From contig NZ_FNFQ01000006.1 in assembly GCF_900101175.1 (NCBI RefSeq), forward strand, positions 124,001-188,000: a stretch of 64,000 nt of DNA, written 5' to 3'. Shown here in pieces: positions 1 to 9,701 of the stretch. This DNA comes from Stenotrophomonas pavanii (GTDB taxonomy: Bacteria > Pseudomonadota > Gammaproteobacteria > Xanthomonadales > Xanthomonadaceae). Positions within the stretch are counted from its first letter, which is position 1, and each line of letters begins with the position of its first letter. The translations under genes and the position numbers were made by a program. The notes under the pieces were generated by a model, which had not been told where the DNA came from, did no database searches, and saw only the letters and a program-made list of their open reading frames with translations.

Positions 1-18
1 GGCCACCTCATCGGAACG

Positions 19-45
19 AAAAAAGCCGGCCCAGGGGCCGGCTTT
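19..45 (-). terminator. Rho-independent terminator of the tRNA-Val genes
   Basis: A 10-bp perfect stem with a 4-nt loop (arms 22-31 and 36-45) is followed on the minus strand by a run of six T residues. It lies just downstream of the two minus-strand tRNA-Val genes and would end their transcript. Confidence 0.8.
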
Positions 46-83
46 CATCGTTTCCACCGCTTCACCGGCGGACCGGGAGCAGG

Positions 84-158
84 TGGTGGGCGGTACAGGG
101 TTCGAACCTGTGACCCCTACCATGTCAAGGTAGTGCTCTACCGCTGAGCTAACCGCCC
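84..158 (-). tRNA. tRNA-Val (anticodon GAC)
   Basis: The minus strand folds into a full cloverleaf. The acceptor stem GGGCGGT pairs with ACCGCCC, the anticodon arm is CTACC/GGTAG around the loop TTGACAT (anticodon GAC), the T-loop is TTCGAAC, and the CCA end is encoded. It is identical to the gene at 257-331 and about 98 bp downstream of it, so the two probably form one transcript. Confidence 0.96.
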
Positions 159-256
159 ATCATGTTCTTGCCGCCCGCAGGCTGGCCTTGTTACGTAAAA
201 ACCCGGCGCCAGGGCCGGGCTTTGCAGTTCACGACAGTCCCCTTGCGAGGGCTTCG

Positions 257-331
257 TGGTGGGCGGTACAGGGTTCGAACCTGTGACCCCTACCATGTCA
301 AGGTAGTGCTCTACCGCTGAGCTAACCGCCC
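257..331 (-). tRNA. tRNA-Val (anticodon GAC), second identical copy
   Basis: This is the same cloverleaf, with anticodon GAC and an encoded CCA end, as the copy at 84-158. The spacer between the two copies is unique sequence and contains a short hairpin, so this is a tandem tRNA pair. Confidence 0.96.
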
Positions 332-438
332 GTTTTTGCTTCTGCATTTCCGCGATTGCGTCGGTGCAGGCCGCGTATATTACGGATGCCGGCAGGGAAG
401 CGCAACACTTTTGTGAAGATGGCGCTGCACTTCCACGT

Positions 439-2463
439 TCAGCCGAGGCTGGCTTCCTTCAGCTGCCGGATCTGGTCGCGCACGCGCGCGGCATCCTCGA
501 ACTCCAGGTCCTTGGCGTGCTGGTACATCTGCTGTTCCAGTGCCTTCAGACGCACCCCCAGCTGTGCCGGCGACAGCGAACGGTAGTCGGCCGCCTCTTC
601 GGCCACGCCCGGCCGGCCCTTGCCCCGGCCCTTCTTTGCTTCCTTTTCGGCCGCATCCGAACGTGCGCCTTCCAGCACATCGACGATCGGGCGCGCCACC
701 GAACGCGGCACGATGCCGTGCTCTTCGTTGTACTCGACCTGCTTGGCGCGGCGGCGGTCGGTTTCATCGATCGCCGCCTGCATCGAACGGGTGATCTTGT
801 CGGCGTACAGGATCGCCTTGCCGCGCACGTTGCGGGCCGCACGGCCGATGGTCTGGATCAGCGAGCCGGTGGAGCGCAGGAAGCCTTCCTTGTCGGCATC
901 CAGGATCGCCACGAGTGACACTTCGGGCATGTCCAGGCCTTCGCGCAGCAGGTTGATGCCGACCAGCACATCGAACTTGCCCAGGCGCAGGTCGCGGATG
1001 ATCTCCACGCGCTCGACCGTGTCCACGTCCGAGTGCAGGTAGCGCACGCGGATGCCATGCTCGGTGAGGTACTCGGTGAGGTTCTCGGCCATGCGCTTGG
1101 TCAGCGTGGTGACCAGCACGCGATCACCGGCCTTGATGCGCGCGTTGGCCTCGCTCATCAGGTCGTCGACCTGGGTCCCGACCGGGCGGATCTCCACCAC
1201 CGGATCGATCAGGCCGGTCGGGCGCACCACCAGTTCGGTGATCTCGTCACCCGCCTCGCGCAGCTCGTAAGGACCGGGCGTGGCCGACACGTAGATGCTG
1301 CGCGGGCAGCGCTCCTCCCACTCCTCGAAGCGCAACGGACGGTTGTCCAGCGCCGACGGCAGGCGGAACCCGAATTCGACCAGGGTTTCCTTGCGCGAGC
1401 GATCGCCCTTGAACATGGCGCCGATCTGCGGAATGGTCACGTGCGACTCGTCGATCACCAGCAGCGCATCCGGCGGCAGGTAGTCGAACAGGGTCGGTGG
1501 CGGCTCGCCGGCCTTCTTGCCGGTCAGGTGCCGGGAGTAGTTCTCGATGCCGTTGCAGAACCCGACCTCGGCCATCATCTCGATGTCGAACTGGGTGCGC
1601 TGCGCCAGGCGCTGCGCCTCGACCAGCTTGTTCTCGGCGTACAACTGCTCGAGCCGTTCCTTCAGCTCGACCTTGATGGTTTCCACCGCGGCCAGCACAC
1701 GCTCGCGGGTGGTCGCGTAATGGGTCTTGGGATAGACGGTGAAGCGCTGCATGTTGCGCAGCGTCTCGCCGGTCAACGGGTCGAACATCGTGATCTTCTC
1801 GACCTCGCCGTCGAACAGCTCGATGCGCAGCGCCTCGCTGTCCGACTCGGCCGGGAACACGTCGATCACTTCGCCGCGTACGCGGAAGGTACCGCGCTGC
1901 AGCTCGTATTCGTTGCGCGTGTACTGCAGCTGGGTCAGGTGGTTGATCAGGTCGCGCTGGTCGATGCGTTCGCCCTTGGACAGGATCAGGCGCAGCGACA
2001 GGTAGTCTTCCGGTGCACCCAGGCCGTAGATCGCCGACACCGTGGCCACCACGATCGCATCCGGGCGCGACAGCAGGGTCTTGGTCGCGGCCAGGCGCAT
2101 CTGCTCGATGTGCTCGTTGATCGAACTGTCCTTCTCGATGAAGGTGTCCGACGAGGGCACGTAGGCCTCCGGCTGGTAGTAGTCGTAGTAGCTGACGAAG
2201 TACTCCACCGCGTTGTGCGGGAAGAAGGCCTTGAACTCGCCATACAGCTGCGCCGCCAGCGTCTTGTTCGGCGCCATGATCAGCGTCGGCTTCTGCACGT
2301 TCTGGATGACGTTGGCGATCGTGTAGGTCTTGCCCGAGCCGGTGACGCCGAGCAGGGTCTGCTTGGCGATGCCGGCCTCGAAGTTGCTGGTCAGCTTGGC
2401 GATGGCATCGGGCTGATCGCCCGCCGGCGAGTACGGCGAGACAAGTTCAAAACTGTCGCTCAT
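439..2463 (-). CDS. uvrB: Excinuclease ABC subunit B
   Basis: This is the DNA helicase-like subunit of the UvrABC nucleotide excision repair complex. It receives damage from UvrA and recruits UvrC. The 674-residue length matches the family (E. coli 673). The Walker A motif GVTGSGKT is at residues 39-46, followed by the damage-probing beta-hairpin [10 protein letters not shown], the Walker B/DEAH-like VIDESH, helicase motifs in the second RecA fold ([10 protein letters not shown]), and a C-terminal UVR coiled coil ([16 protein letters not shown]) that contacts UvrC. The open frame extends further upstream, but the protein that aligns with the family begins at [20 protein letters not shown] -10-like hexamer lies 27-32 bp upstream of the start. 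No obvious LexA palindrome was seen. Confidence 0.97.
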   Translation of the reverse strand: MSDSFELVSPYSPAGDQPDAIAKLTSNFEAGIAKQTLLGVTGSGKTYTIANVIQNVQKPTLIMAPNKTLAAQLYGEFKAFFPHNAVEYFVSYYDYYQPEAYVPSSDTFIEKDSSINEHIEQMRLAATKTLLSRPDAIVVATVSAIYGLGAPEDYLSLRLILSKGERIDQRDLINHLTQLQYTRNEYELQRGTFRVRGEVIDVFPAESDSEALRIELFDGEVEKITMFDPLTGETLRNMQRFTVYPKTHYATTRERVLAAVETIKVELKERLEQLYAENKLVEAQRLAQRTQFDIEMMAEVGFCNGIENYSRHLTGKKAGEPPPTLFDYLPPDALLVIDESHVTIPQIGAMFKGDRSRKETLVEFGFRLPSALDNRPLRFEEWEERCPRSIYVSATPGPYELREAGDEITELVVRPTGLIDPVVEIRPVGTQVDDLMSEANARIKAGDRVLVTTLTKRMAENLTEYLTEHGIRVRYLHSDVDTVERVEIIRDLRLGKFDVLVGINLLREGLDMPEVSLVAILDADKEGFLRSTGSLIQTIGRAARNVRGKAILYADKITRSMQAAIDETDRRRAKQVEYNEEHGIVPRSVARPIVDVLEGARSDAAEKEAKKGRGKGRPGVAEEAADYRSLSPAQLGVRLKALEQQMYQHAKDLEFEDAARVRDQIRQLKEASLG

Positions 2464-2591
2464 GGTGTTGCCAGTTCCCGGGGAAGATGAGTATACGAGG
2501 CGTGGGGTGACGGCTGGCTGAGGGGTCTCCGGGCAGCCCGCCGCGGAGCTTCCCGATGGCAGCCGCCGGGCCAGGCGCGGAGGCTGAATGC

Positions 2592-3137
2592 ATGCGCCCT
2601 GCCCACGCCCCCTGCCCCGTCGGCCCCCGCCCAGCGCGGGGCGTTCACCTGACCGAACTGCTGGTGGTGGTCGCGGTGCTGGCGGTGCTGCTGGCCGCGT
2701 CCTGGCCGGCGCTGCAGCCCCTCCTGCTGCGGCAACGCGCCGATGCACTGCAACTGAACCTGCACGCCAGCCTGTCCGGCGCCCGCAGCGAGGCCTTGCG
2801 CAGGCGCGAGCTGATCGGCGTCTGTGCAAGTGTCGACGGGCTGCACTGCAACGACGACTGGAGCGCCGGCTGGATCATCTACCGCAGCGGCGAGCAGCGC
2901 GGGGAGCCCGTGTCGCCAGAGGCGATCCTGGTCCACCACACCGGGCGTCCGGACATCGCGGTCGTAGCGCGGGCAAGCAGCGGGCGCCCCCGGTTGTTCT
3001 TCCAGCCAGACGGACGCAGCCCGGGAGCCAACCTGACCCTGCGCATCTGCGCGGGTGGCCGGCTGCACGGCGCGCTGGTCGTCAACAACGGCGGCCGCAC
3101 CCGAAGCGAACGCGCAGATCGCAATGCACCCTGCTGA
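2592..3137 (+). CDS. fimT: FimT/GspH-like minor pseudopilin, orphan copy
   Basis: This is a type IV pilin-like protein of the GspH/FimT family, processed by PilD and assembled into or at the base of the pilus. A basic leader ends in Gly before [18 protein letters not shown], which carries the Glu5-type residue and the hydrophobic helix. GspH-typical paired cysteines follow ([11 protein letters not shown]), then GWIIYR. The C-terminal tail contains GRTR (GGRTRSER), matching the GRxR motif I recall from FimT proteins that bind DNA during natural transformation. It stands alone between uvrB and tRNA-Asn, on the strand opposite the minor-pilin operon. The ATG at 2592 gives a 17-residue leader; an in-frame ATG at 2556 is also possible. 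Confidence 0.85.
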   Translation: MRPAHAPCPVGPRPARGVHLTELLVVVAVLAVLLAASWPALQPLLLRQRADALQLNLHASLSGARSEALRRRELIGVCASVDGLHCNDDWSAGWIIYRSGEQRGEPVSPEAILVHHTGRPDIAVVARASSGRPRLFFQPDGRSPGANLTLRICAGGRLHGALVVNNGGRTRSERADRNAPC

Positions 3138-3148
3138 ACACCTGCACG

Positions 3149-3183
3149 AAAAAGCAGAAGCCGCGATTTCTCGCGGCTTCTGC
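3149..3183 (-). terminator. Rho-independent terminator of tRNA-Asn
   Basis: A 13-bp perfect stem (GCAGAAGCCGCGA) with a 4-nt loop is followed on the minus strand by five T residues. It sits 7 nt past the 3' end of tRNA-Asn and also faces the end of fimT on the other strand. Confidence 0.85.
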
Positions 3184-3189
3184 AGTATC

Positions 3190-3266
3190 TGGCGCCCGAA
3201 GTTGGACTCGAACCAACGACCCCCTGATTAACAGTCAAGTGCTCTAACCGGCTGAGCTATTCGGGC
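3190..3266 (-). tRNA. tRNA-Asn (anticodon GTT)
   Basis: The minus-strand cloverleaf has acceptor stem GCCCGAA/TTCGGGC, discriminator G, and an encoded CCA. The anticodon loop CTGTTAA gives anticodon GTT, and the T-arm is GTTGG TTCGAGT CCAAC. Confidence 0.96.
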
Positions 3267-3313
3267 GGGGAGGCGCATTGTACTGACCGACTACACGAAG
3301 ATCAACACCTGAT

Positions 3314-3721
3314 TCACCAGCAGCTGGCCACACCGCCGCTGGCCGTCTTGCGGTTGGCCTGGTCCACGCTCAGGGTGCCGCAGCTGTCCTTGGCCTGCGT
3401 GCCTTGCGGAGTGGCCGTGATCGTGAAACTGGAGCCATCCCCCTTGTAATCCAGGTTGTAGCGCACGGTACCGCCATCGCGTGGCGACACCTTGGTCGGC
3501 AGCGCGTAGCCGGTGTAGGAGTTGTTGCTGGTGTGGTAGCGCTCGGCACGTTGTGCATACTCGGCCAGGTCCGCCTTCACCACGGCGCGATGCGAGCGCC
3601 GAACGTATTCCTGGTAGGAGGGAATGGCGATGGCCGCCAGGATACCGATGACGATCACCACGATCATCAGTTCGATCAGCGTGAAGCCAGCCGCGCGGCG
3701 AGGCATGGTTGTGTGCAGCAT
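3314..3721 (-). CDS. pilE: Type IV minor pilin PilE
   Basis: This 135-residue pilin-like protein is the last gene of the minor-pilin operon. A short leader ends at Gly before FTLIELMIVVIVIGILAAIAIPSYQEYVR, the classic class IVa N-terminal helix. A C-terminal cysteine pair (DSCGTLS...ASCW) would form the D-loop disulfide. In Pseudomonas PilE is a low-abundance pilin that connects the minor-pilin tip complex to the PilA shaft; the same role is inferred here from operon order. The ATG at 3721 is preferred because it is preceded by GAGGATC at suitable spacing. The internal ATG at 3706 lacks a ribosome site. The gene starts 23 bp after the pilY1 stop. Confidence 0.88.
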   Translation of the reverse strand: MLHTTMPRRAAGFTLIELMIVVIVIGILAAIAIPSYQEYVRRSHRAVVKADLAEYAQRAERYHTSNNSYTGYALPTKVSPRDGGTVRYNLDYKGDGSSFTITATPQGTQAKDSCGTLSVDQANRKTASGGVASCW

Positions 3722-3744
3722 GGGCGTGGATCCTCGCACTTGGG

Positions 3745-6700
3745 TTACTGGAGCTGGCGCCAGGACTGGCGACCACACGGGTAAGGCAGGTAGAGCGACT
3801 GGCTGCCTGCCGCGCCGACGGCCATCCAGCAGGAGCTGCCTCCGGGCGGCGCCTTGTTGTCCGTCGGACGTGGCAGCACCGACAGCGAGACGTCACGCAC
3901 CGGCGCGGTCCCTCCCGTCTTCAGCGCGATCGCTGCGGTCCCTGCCCCGGGCTGGCTGCCGGCCGGTGAGCCATAGCGGACGTTCTCCAGCATCGGCAGG
4001 CCGCTGATCGACGACAGTCCGAACAGCCAGTTGGAACCACTGGTCGAACAGCCGACCGTTTCCATGTTGGGCACATAGGTCGGCATGAAGACAATGCCGC
4101 TGACCAGGATCGGGTTGCCTACCGCGCGTTCGCCGTTGCCAGCGGGAAGTTGAATCATCCAGCCACGCGCGTTGGCCGGCGCCACGCCTGCAGTGATCTT
4201 GCGTTCATCGCTGCTTGTGGCGGCGGCGGCTGTATACGGAACGAGATTGGCAGCGGTCACCGTGGAGGTCACCGTCTTTCCCGACAGATCGTTTACGGCG
4301 TAGAGCGCCTGCTGCGACTTGTCATCCTTGTCGCTGGTGAACGAGAAGCTACCGGTGCCGAAATAGAGCATTACGCCGCCCGAGGGGCCGGTCGCTGCGG
4401 TCATGCCACCGGTGATCGGCTGGCGGTAGGTCTTGCCGGAGGAGTCCTGTGCCGCCTGGCTGGTGAACATCGGCACCGTCAGCGTGGTGTTCGCACTGCT
4501 GGTCAGGTCGAACTTCCACACGGCACCGCGCTGGTCGGCGGCATACACGGTGTCGGCCAGCCCATCACGGCCGCGCGCATCCTGGTTGGCGCCGGTCCAG
4601 CGATCGACCACCACGACATTGCCCAGCCCATTATCCCCGGAGATGCCGGCGCCCGAGGTGCCCTCGACCGCTTCGATCATGCGGATGTCGCCTGTGGCCA
4701 TGTCGACAACGAACAGCACGGCCTTGCCATTGGCACTGCCATAGCCGTTGCCAAAGATCGCCTTCCAGGCCACGCCGGTGCCGCTCTTCACCGGCACGAT
4801 CACCGGCTTGCCCAGCACGAAACCGATGTTGTTGCGCACCTCGTCCCTCAGCGACGCGTTGACGTCGCTGATTTCCCACAGCACGTTGCCGGTGCCGAAG
4901 CTGCCCGGCGTGGTGACGTCCAGTGCGAACACCGAACGACCGCCCGCACCGGTGGTGCCAACCAGGCTGGTCTGCCAGGCGGTGCCGTTGAACGTATCGG
5001 ACACCGTCACCGGACCGTCGACGTAGTAGCGGTGGCGGAAGGTCTGGTCAGCCGTGTCGGACTTGTAGGGGAACAGCAGGTTGGCCATGTGGCCCAGCGC
5101 GGTGGCCGGGATGTAGGCAAACGTCTCCGTACCGCCGGTGCCGTCCTGCTTTGCATCGGCCTTCATGCCGCCGTCGAAGGCATGCAGCATGCCGTCGTTG
5201 GCGCCGACATAGACCATGTACCGCTGCGACTTGGCCTTGGTCGCCAGGTAGTCGGTGTAACTCTTGGCGTAGGTGCCGCCGAGCTGGCGATAGCCGTAGT
5301 CGTCCAACGGCGAACTCACCACCGGCGCCGAGTTGACGATGTCACCCAGCGGCGTGGTGCGGTCACGATACTTGCCACCGTTGCGGACTTCGGTCGAGCT
5401 GTCGGCCATGAGGTAGTTGATCGCGCTGGCCAGGTCGGCCTTGATCGCCGTCAGCTTGTCGGCGGAGCAGACCAGCATCGTCGCGTACTTGCCGCTGGGC
5501 TTGCTGCACAGATCCTGCAAGCTGATGCGGGCGCTGTTGAAATCCACCGGCGAACCCAGCTTGTTGGCGACAATGCGGCGGCCGGACGAGGACAGGCGGC
5601 TGGACGCCTCCCACACCTCGGTGAGCTCGGCCACCTGGTCAGCGTTGACCTTGACGCTTGACGCGGTCAGCTTGCTCGACCAGTCGGTACCACTGTTGGT
5701 GATGTCATAGCGCGGGGTGACCGCCAGTGAGCCGGTACCGATGCGCGCACCACTGATGCCGATCGTCCCTGATGGCGATGCACCACCGGTAATCGAGGAC
5801 AGCACCCGGCGCATGGCCTCGGTGACGTCTGCCGGCGTCTGTGCGTTGATGAACTCGCCACGGCTGTTGACGGCAGCATGCCACAGTTCATCGATGACAG
5901 TACCGTCGTCCACGTTTATCGGGTTGCCGTTGCCGGCCCAGTTCGGCGGGTTCTTGTAGGGATCGTCGGTGGCGGCCTGGTTGACGCCGTAGATCTTGCC
6001 TTGCGCGCCCAGGGTCACGCCGTAGAAGTTCATGTGCAGGTCGGTCTGGCAATCCAGTCGCTTCCAGTCCGGGCTGCCCTTGTCCAGCGAATTGCACTTG
6101 TCACTGACCGGCACCTGCCCTGCCGGGAAGCCGGTCCCGGTGCGCAGGGGCGTGCGCGCGCCGGCGTAGGCCGCCGCCGCGATGTCGGCGATGGTATTGC
6201 TGTAGCCATCGGCGAACGGAATGGACGGCAGGTGGGTCGAGTTCACCGAGTCGGCATCACCGAAACCGCTGTTCGCCGTATTGCCGGAGTTGGTGTAGCC
6301 GTCGGTGAACAGCATGCCGCCATTGCGCTGGCAGGCCAGCTGGACCGGCGCGCCGCTATCGGTACGGCGGAACTGGTCCACCAGGTACTCCACGGCGCGA
6401 CGATTGGGCGTGCCACCACTGGCGGTCAACCCGTAGATCTGCGAGTACAGGTCAGCCCGGTTGGTGACCATGTCGTACATGGTCGCGTTGCTGAGCTTGT
6501 TGATGGTGAAGTAGCCCACGCGCATCGTATCCACGCTCACCAGTGCGGCAGTCGACGAACCGACAATGGCCAATACGCGATTGCGGTGATACTGGAACCA
6601 GTTGGCAAAGTTCTGGATCGCGGCGTTGTAGGCCGCGGAACTTGAATAGTTGCCTGACTTGATCTGGTAGCGGCGCATGTCGCAGCCGGGGCCACAAGCC

Positions 6701-7497
6701 CCTGCGATCAGTGGCCGGCTGGCATTGTCGGTCTTGTAGCCCGCCGGTGCCGGCGCCGCCGCTGGCAGGTAGAACGTGGCCGGGAAATAGGTCACCGCAT
6801 AGGTGGTGTTGCCGGTGTTGCTGATCGCCGCCGTGCTCCAGCCTCGGCCGGTGTAATAGGAGTTGCCGGTTCCGGACAGGTCGGGAATCCGCATGCCGCT
6901 GACGAACTGGAACTGCTCCGCCGTCGTGGAACGGTCGGTCGTCATGTTGTAGACGGCGTTGTAACCACGCTGGCCCGAGCGCGGATCGGCACGGGTCTGG
7001 GTGATCGAGGCATCGGCCCACAACGTGCCATCGGCATTGGTCCACGGCCGGTACGTCACGTCCGGGTTGAAGTAGCTGGCGTTGTAGACATGGGAACGGG
7101 CAAAGCCGTAGATGTCCAGCGGCGGAATGGCGCGACCCGGCGAATATTCCTTGTTGAAATCCGCGTGTGGGTACAGATAAAGGTAGCAGTCCACTGAATT
7201 GGTCGAACACGCCGAACCGACACTGAAGAAGCTTCCGTCATTGTTGAAGAAGCTTCCGGTGCTGGTGTTCCAGCGCATGCGGCCGTCACCGCCGGGGAAC
7301 ATGCGTTCGAAATTCATCGAACCCGAATCGTCCACGGCCATGATGAAGGCCGGCGTCGCGCGCGTCTGCACGTTCATCGGCTCCTGCGCCAGCACGCCCT
7401 GCGCCTGTGCCGCGAACAGGGTGTGCGCCAGGTAGCCCCCAGCGGCGAGAATGGCAAGGCCAGCGCCTGCCAGGATCCTGCGGTTGCGAGTGTTCAT
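3745..7497 (-). CDS. pilY1: Pilus tip adhesin/assembly factor PilY1
   Basis: This 1250-residue exported protein is expected at the pilus tip, where PilY1 proteins counteract PilT retraction and mediate adhesion and surface sensing. A signal peptide is followed by a von Willebrand A-like region whose MIDAS starts DDSGSM (residues 56-61). After a long middle region, the C-terminal part has the PilY1 beta-propeller signatures (YVGANDGMLHAFDGG, FALDVTTPG, VYAADQRGAVWKFDL). The RDGLAD segment just before the last motif resembles the calcium loop of PilY1 but lacks several of the usual Asp/Asn positions. The ATG at 7497 gives the signal peptide MNTRNRRILAG; the frame is open for 58 codons further upstream. 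It lies 13 bp after pilX. Confidence 0.94.
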   Translation of the reverse strand: MNTRNRRILAGAGLAILAAGGYLAHTLFAAQAQGVLAQEPMNVQTRATPAFIMAVDDSGSMNFERMFPGGDGRMRWNTSTGSFFNNDGSFFSVGSACSTNSVDCYLYLYPHADFNKEYSPGRAIPPLDIYGFARSHVYNASYFNPDVTYRPWTNADGTLWADASITQTRADPRSGQRGYNAVYNMTTDRSTTAEQFQFVSGMRIPDLSGTGNSYYTGRGWSTAAISNTGNTTYAVTYFPATFYLPAAAPAPAGYKTDNASRPLIAGACGPGCDMRRYQIKSGNYSSSAAYNAAIQNFANWFQYHRNRVLAIVGSSTAALVSVDTMRVGYFTINKLSNATMYDMVTNRADLYSQIYGLTASGGTPNRRAVEYLVDQFRRTDSGAPVQLACQRNGGMLFTDGYTNSGNTANSGFGDADSVNSTHLPSIPFADGYSNTIADIAAAAYAGARTPLRTGTGFPAGQVPVSDKCNSLDKGSPDWKRLDCQTDLHMNFYGVTLGAQGKIYGVNQAATDDPYKNPPNWAGNGNPINVDDGTVIDELWHAAVNSRGEFINAQTPADVTEAMRRVLSSITGGASPSGTIGISGARIGTGSLAVTPRYDITNSGTDWSSKLTASSVKVNADQVAELTEVWEASSRLSSSGRRIVANKLGSPVDFNSARISLQDLCSKPSGKYATMLVCSADKLTAIKADLASAINYLMADSSTEVRNGGKYRDRTTPLGDIVNSAPVVSSPLDDYGYRQLGGTYAKSYTDYLATKAKSQRYMVYVGANDGMLHAFDGGMKADAKQDGTGGTETFAYIPATALGHMANLLFPYKSDTADQTFRHRYYVDGPVTVSDTFNGTAWQTSLVGTTGAGGRSVFALDVTTPGSFGTGNVLWEISDVNASLRDEVRNNIGFVLGKPVIVPVKSGTGVAWKAIFGNGYGSANGKAVLFVVDMATGDIRMIEAVEGTSGAGISGDNGLGNVVVVDRWTGANQDARGRDGLADTVYAADQRGAVWKFDLTSSANTTLTVPMFTSQAAQDSSGKTYRQPITGGMTAATGPSGGVMLYFGTGSFSFTSDKDDKSQQALYAVNDLSGKTVTSTVTAANLVPYTAAAATSSDERKITAGVAPANARGWMIQLPAGNGERAVGNPILVSGIVFMPTYVPNMETVGCSTSGSNWLFGLSSISGLPMLENVRYGSPAGSQPGAGTAAIALKTGGTAPVRDVSLSVLPRPTDNKAPPGGSSCWMAVGAAGSQSLYLPYPCGRQSWRQLQ

Positions 7498-7510
7498 GGG
7501 TTCCCCACCC

Positions 7511-8032
7511 TTACAGCTTGAATACGGTATCGATCGCCGCACGCGACGTCGCATCACTGGTGGTATCACCGGCATAGGTCGTGATCTGGTAGACCGGCGT
7601 CGGCTTTTCCACCGTCTTGCCCATGTCCAGTGCACCTTCGCCCTGGATGCACCCCTGGATCTCACGGACATAGATCGCCGGCTTGCTGCTCAGCTTGGTT
7701 TTCGCGATCCAGGCCGACGGGTCGAAGCCGTCGTCGCACTGCTGGTTGATGTCGGAGGAAACCACGGCCGGATTGGCACCGGCATCCTTCCGGTTTGCGA
7801 TGTTCTCCACCGCGTTCTCGGCGCTGCGGGCCGCGCCTTCGGCGTTCTGGAACGCCATGTTGGTCGCCCGGTAACCGGCTGCCATACGCTCCTGCATGCC
7901 GGCCACCTGCATGCCGATCACGCCCAGTAGAGCCAGCAGCACCAGCATGATCAGCGCGACGTAGAGAACAGCACCCTGCTGCCGTGCCTGGGCAACGAAG
8001 GGGCGGCGCCTGGAGGAAGGATAAGTGCGCAT
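7511..8032 (-). CDS. pilX: Type IV pilus assembly protein PilX
   Basis: This 173-residue minor pilin-like protein has the PilX N-terminus: a basic leader, then RQQGAVLYVALIMLVLLALLG, followed by the conserved MQVAGMQERMAAGYR..AFQNAE.A.R.AE segment. In this family the helix follows Gln-Gln-Gly instead of the usual Gly-Phe. The C-terminal half is variable and holds two cysteines (QQCDDGF, QGCIQG) that may pair. PilX belongs to the minor-pilin priming complex with PilV, PilW and PilY1. The gene lies 5 bp after pilW and 13 bp before pilY1. Confidence 0.93.
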   Translation of the reverse strand: MRTYPSSRRRPFVAQARQQGAVLYVALIMLVLLALLGVIGMQVAGMQERMAAGYRATNMAFQNAEGAARSAENAVENIANRKDAGANPAVVSSDINQQCDDGFDPSAWIAKTKLSSKPAIYVREIQGCIQGEGALDMGKTVEKPTPVYQITTYAGDTTSDATSRAAIDTVFKL

Positions 8033-8037
8033 GGTCG

Positions 8038-9201
8038 TCAGTTCCCGAACAAGCGGTTGCGCAGCGCAACGGACGCTTCATAGGCGCCACGGTGGCGCTG
8101 GTCGTAAGGATCGGCCGGAGCGAAACCCACTCCCAGGATGGCTGGATAAGTGGCCGCGCTGCCCGGTGCTTCGGCCGACGCACGCTGCGGACTGCGCGCC
8201 AGCAGGCCGACCTGCACCATGCCGACGCGTCGCCATTGCGCCGCGGCGGCAGCGTCGGTGCCGGTGCTCACCGCACTGGCCACGCGCTGGTCCACGATGC
8301 GCCCGGTCGGCGGCGTGGGCAGGGAGATGTTGGTGGTGGCATCCAGGCCGTACAGGAACTGCATGTTCTCGATGCCTTCCACCAGCTCCTCGCCGTCGGC
8401 ATAGCCACCGGCGCCATTGGCACGTGCCCGGTAAAGCGCCGGCTCGCCATTGGGGTTGCTCGCGATGTAGTACGCCATGCCATCGGCGCGATACAGCATG
8501 GTCATTGCGTTGTTGATCGAATAGTTGCTCAGGTCGACCTTGTCGACCTTCACGGTCGAACCGCTGATGGTCGCCGGGAACACGTCGGCACGGGTGCAGT
8601 CGGCCACGCCGAAGACCGTCGGCGTGCCTGCGGCGTTGGCCTTCAGTCGGGCCATGCCATCACTGGAGACGGTCAGCGTGGTCGCGCCCGCGGCCACGGA
8701 GATGCCGGTCACCACGGCCCCTTCCGGACTCATCAGGCGCAACACCAGGATGTCGCTGCCCGGCAACGGTGCCGGCTTGAGATTGGCGATGCTCTTCGGA
8801 ACCGACTGTGCCGCGCTCCACGCCCGCCCCAGCGTCAGCGTGGTGCCCGGCGCAGTACCTGCTGCCTCGTAACCCTGCACCGGCACCGAGAAGTCCAGTG
8901 GGTCGCCACTGCCGGAGCTGATACCCAGGTGGTAGCCGACATCGCCGGTGTTCTTGACCAGGTGCGCCTGGTCGTTGACGCAACCAAAATGGCCGGCCAT
9001 GCGCAGGTCACGCTGCAGGAAATCCAGTGCGAAACGCGCGTTCTCCTGCGTGCGGGCCGCGCCTTCGGACAGGCGCGATGCCGCACGCGAAGCGATGAAG
9101 ATCTGGGTGACGCCCAGCATCAGGACCAGGCCGATGACCATGGCAATCATCAGTTCGATCAGCGACAGGCCTCGGGCGCGCGAAATTGGACTCATGGGCA
9201 T
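8038..9201 (-). CDS. pilW: Type IV pilus assembly protein PilW
   Basis: This minor pilin of about 387 residues has the leader ending RARG and the helix LSLIELMIAMVIGLVLMLGVTQIF, then the PilW-typical RLSEGAARTQENARFALDFLQRDLRMAGHFGC. The long C-terminal globular domain is typical of PilW and GspJ-like pseudopilins. Three starts are possible: GTG 9207, which overlaps the pilV stop; ATG 9201, chosen because it is 2 nt past that stop; and ATG 9195. None has a strong ribosome site, so translation is probably coupled to pilV. Confidence 0.92.
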   Translation of the reverse strand: MPMSPISRARGLSLIELMIAMVIGLVLMLGVTQIFIASRAASRLSEGAARTQENARFALDFLQRDLRMAGHFGCVNDQAHLVKNTGDVGYHLGISSGSGDPLDFSVPVQGYEAAGTAPGTTLTLGRAWSAAQSVPKSIANLKPAPLPGSDILVLRLMSPEGAVVTGISVAAGATTLTVSSDGMARLKANAAGTPTVFGVADCTRADVFPATISGSTVKVDKVDLSNYSINNAMTMLYRADGMAYYIASNPNGEPALYRARANGAGGYADGEELVEGIENMQFLYGLDATTNISLPTPPTGRIVDQRVASAVSTGTDAAAAAQWRRVGMVQVGLLARSPQRASAEAPGSAATYPAILGVGFAPADPYDQRHRGAYEASVALRNRLFGN

Positions 9202-9203
9202 GT

Positions 9204-9701
9204 TCACAGGAAGGTCGTCAGGCCGAAGGTGGTGAGGCTGTCGGGGTCCTTCGGATCCCAGCGCTGGTCACCCCAGCTGATCGCCACGGTGACCTGACCG
9301 GTGCTCTGCACGAAGGTCACCTGTGCACTGGCCTTCTCGCCCAGCGTGCGCGCGACCTCGCACTGCCAGCGCGCCACGTTCGTCTTCGGCGTCACGGCGG
9401 CGCCGGTCGGCCAGGCGCAGGCGCCGTTGGGCTTCACTGATCCGGCCGAGAACGAGGCCGAGGAATAGGCGCCTCCGGCCAGGGTGTCGGTGCGCTGCGC
9501 GCGCATCAGCTCGATCAGGTCATTGGCCAGGTTGGTGGCCTGCGTCCGGTAGTTCGCGCTCTGCACGAAGCGGACGTTGGTGGTCTGCAGCAGGGCGAAG
9601 CCCAGCAGCCCGAACGCCAGGATCAGCACCGCCACCATCACTTCGATCAGGCTGAAGCCGCCCTGCGAAGAACGTGGGCGGGCAAGGTTGCGGCGGCTCA
9701 T
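9204..9701 (-). CDS. pilV: Type IV pilus modification protein PilV
   Basis: This 165-residue minor pilin has leader SSQGG and helix FSLIEVMVAVLILAFGLLGFALLQ, followed by the PilV-conserved NYRTQATNLANDLIELMRAQR. It also contains the paired cysteines NGACAW and ARWQCEV. It acts with FimU, PilW and PilX in the minor-pilin complex that primes pilus assembly. Its ATG overlaps the fimU stop (ATGA), indicating translational coupling. Confidence 0.93.
   Translation of the reverse strand: MSRRNLARPRSSQGGFSLIEVMVAVLILAFGLLGFALLQTTNVRFVQSANYRTQATNLANDLIELMRAQRTDTLAGGAYSSASFSAGSVKPNGACAWPTGAAVTPKTNVARWQCEVARTLGEKASAQVTFVQSTGQVTVAISWGDQRWDPKDPDSLTTFGLTTFL

Noticed and set aside
84..331. Attachment site or genomic island at the tandem tRNA-Val genes
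   Set aside because: No integrase gene or direct repeat of the tRNA 3' end outside the two complete genes is seen, and the downstream genes are core functions.
1033..2490. A 485-codon open frame opposite uvrB
   Set aside because: It is a reverse-complement shadow of uvrB with no domain features; similar shadows occur opposite pilY1, petB, sad and purK.
2464..2591. LexA/SOS box upstream of uvrB
   Set aside because: I found a -10-like TATACT but no palindrome resembling either the E. coli or the Xanthomonas LexA consensus.
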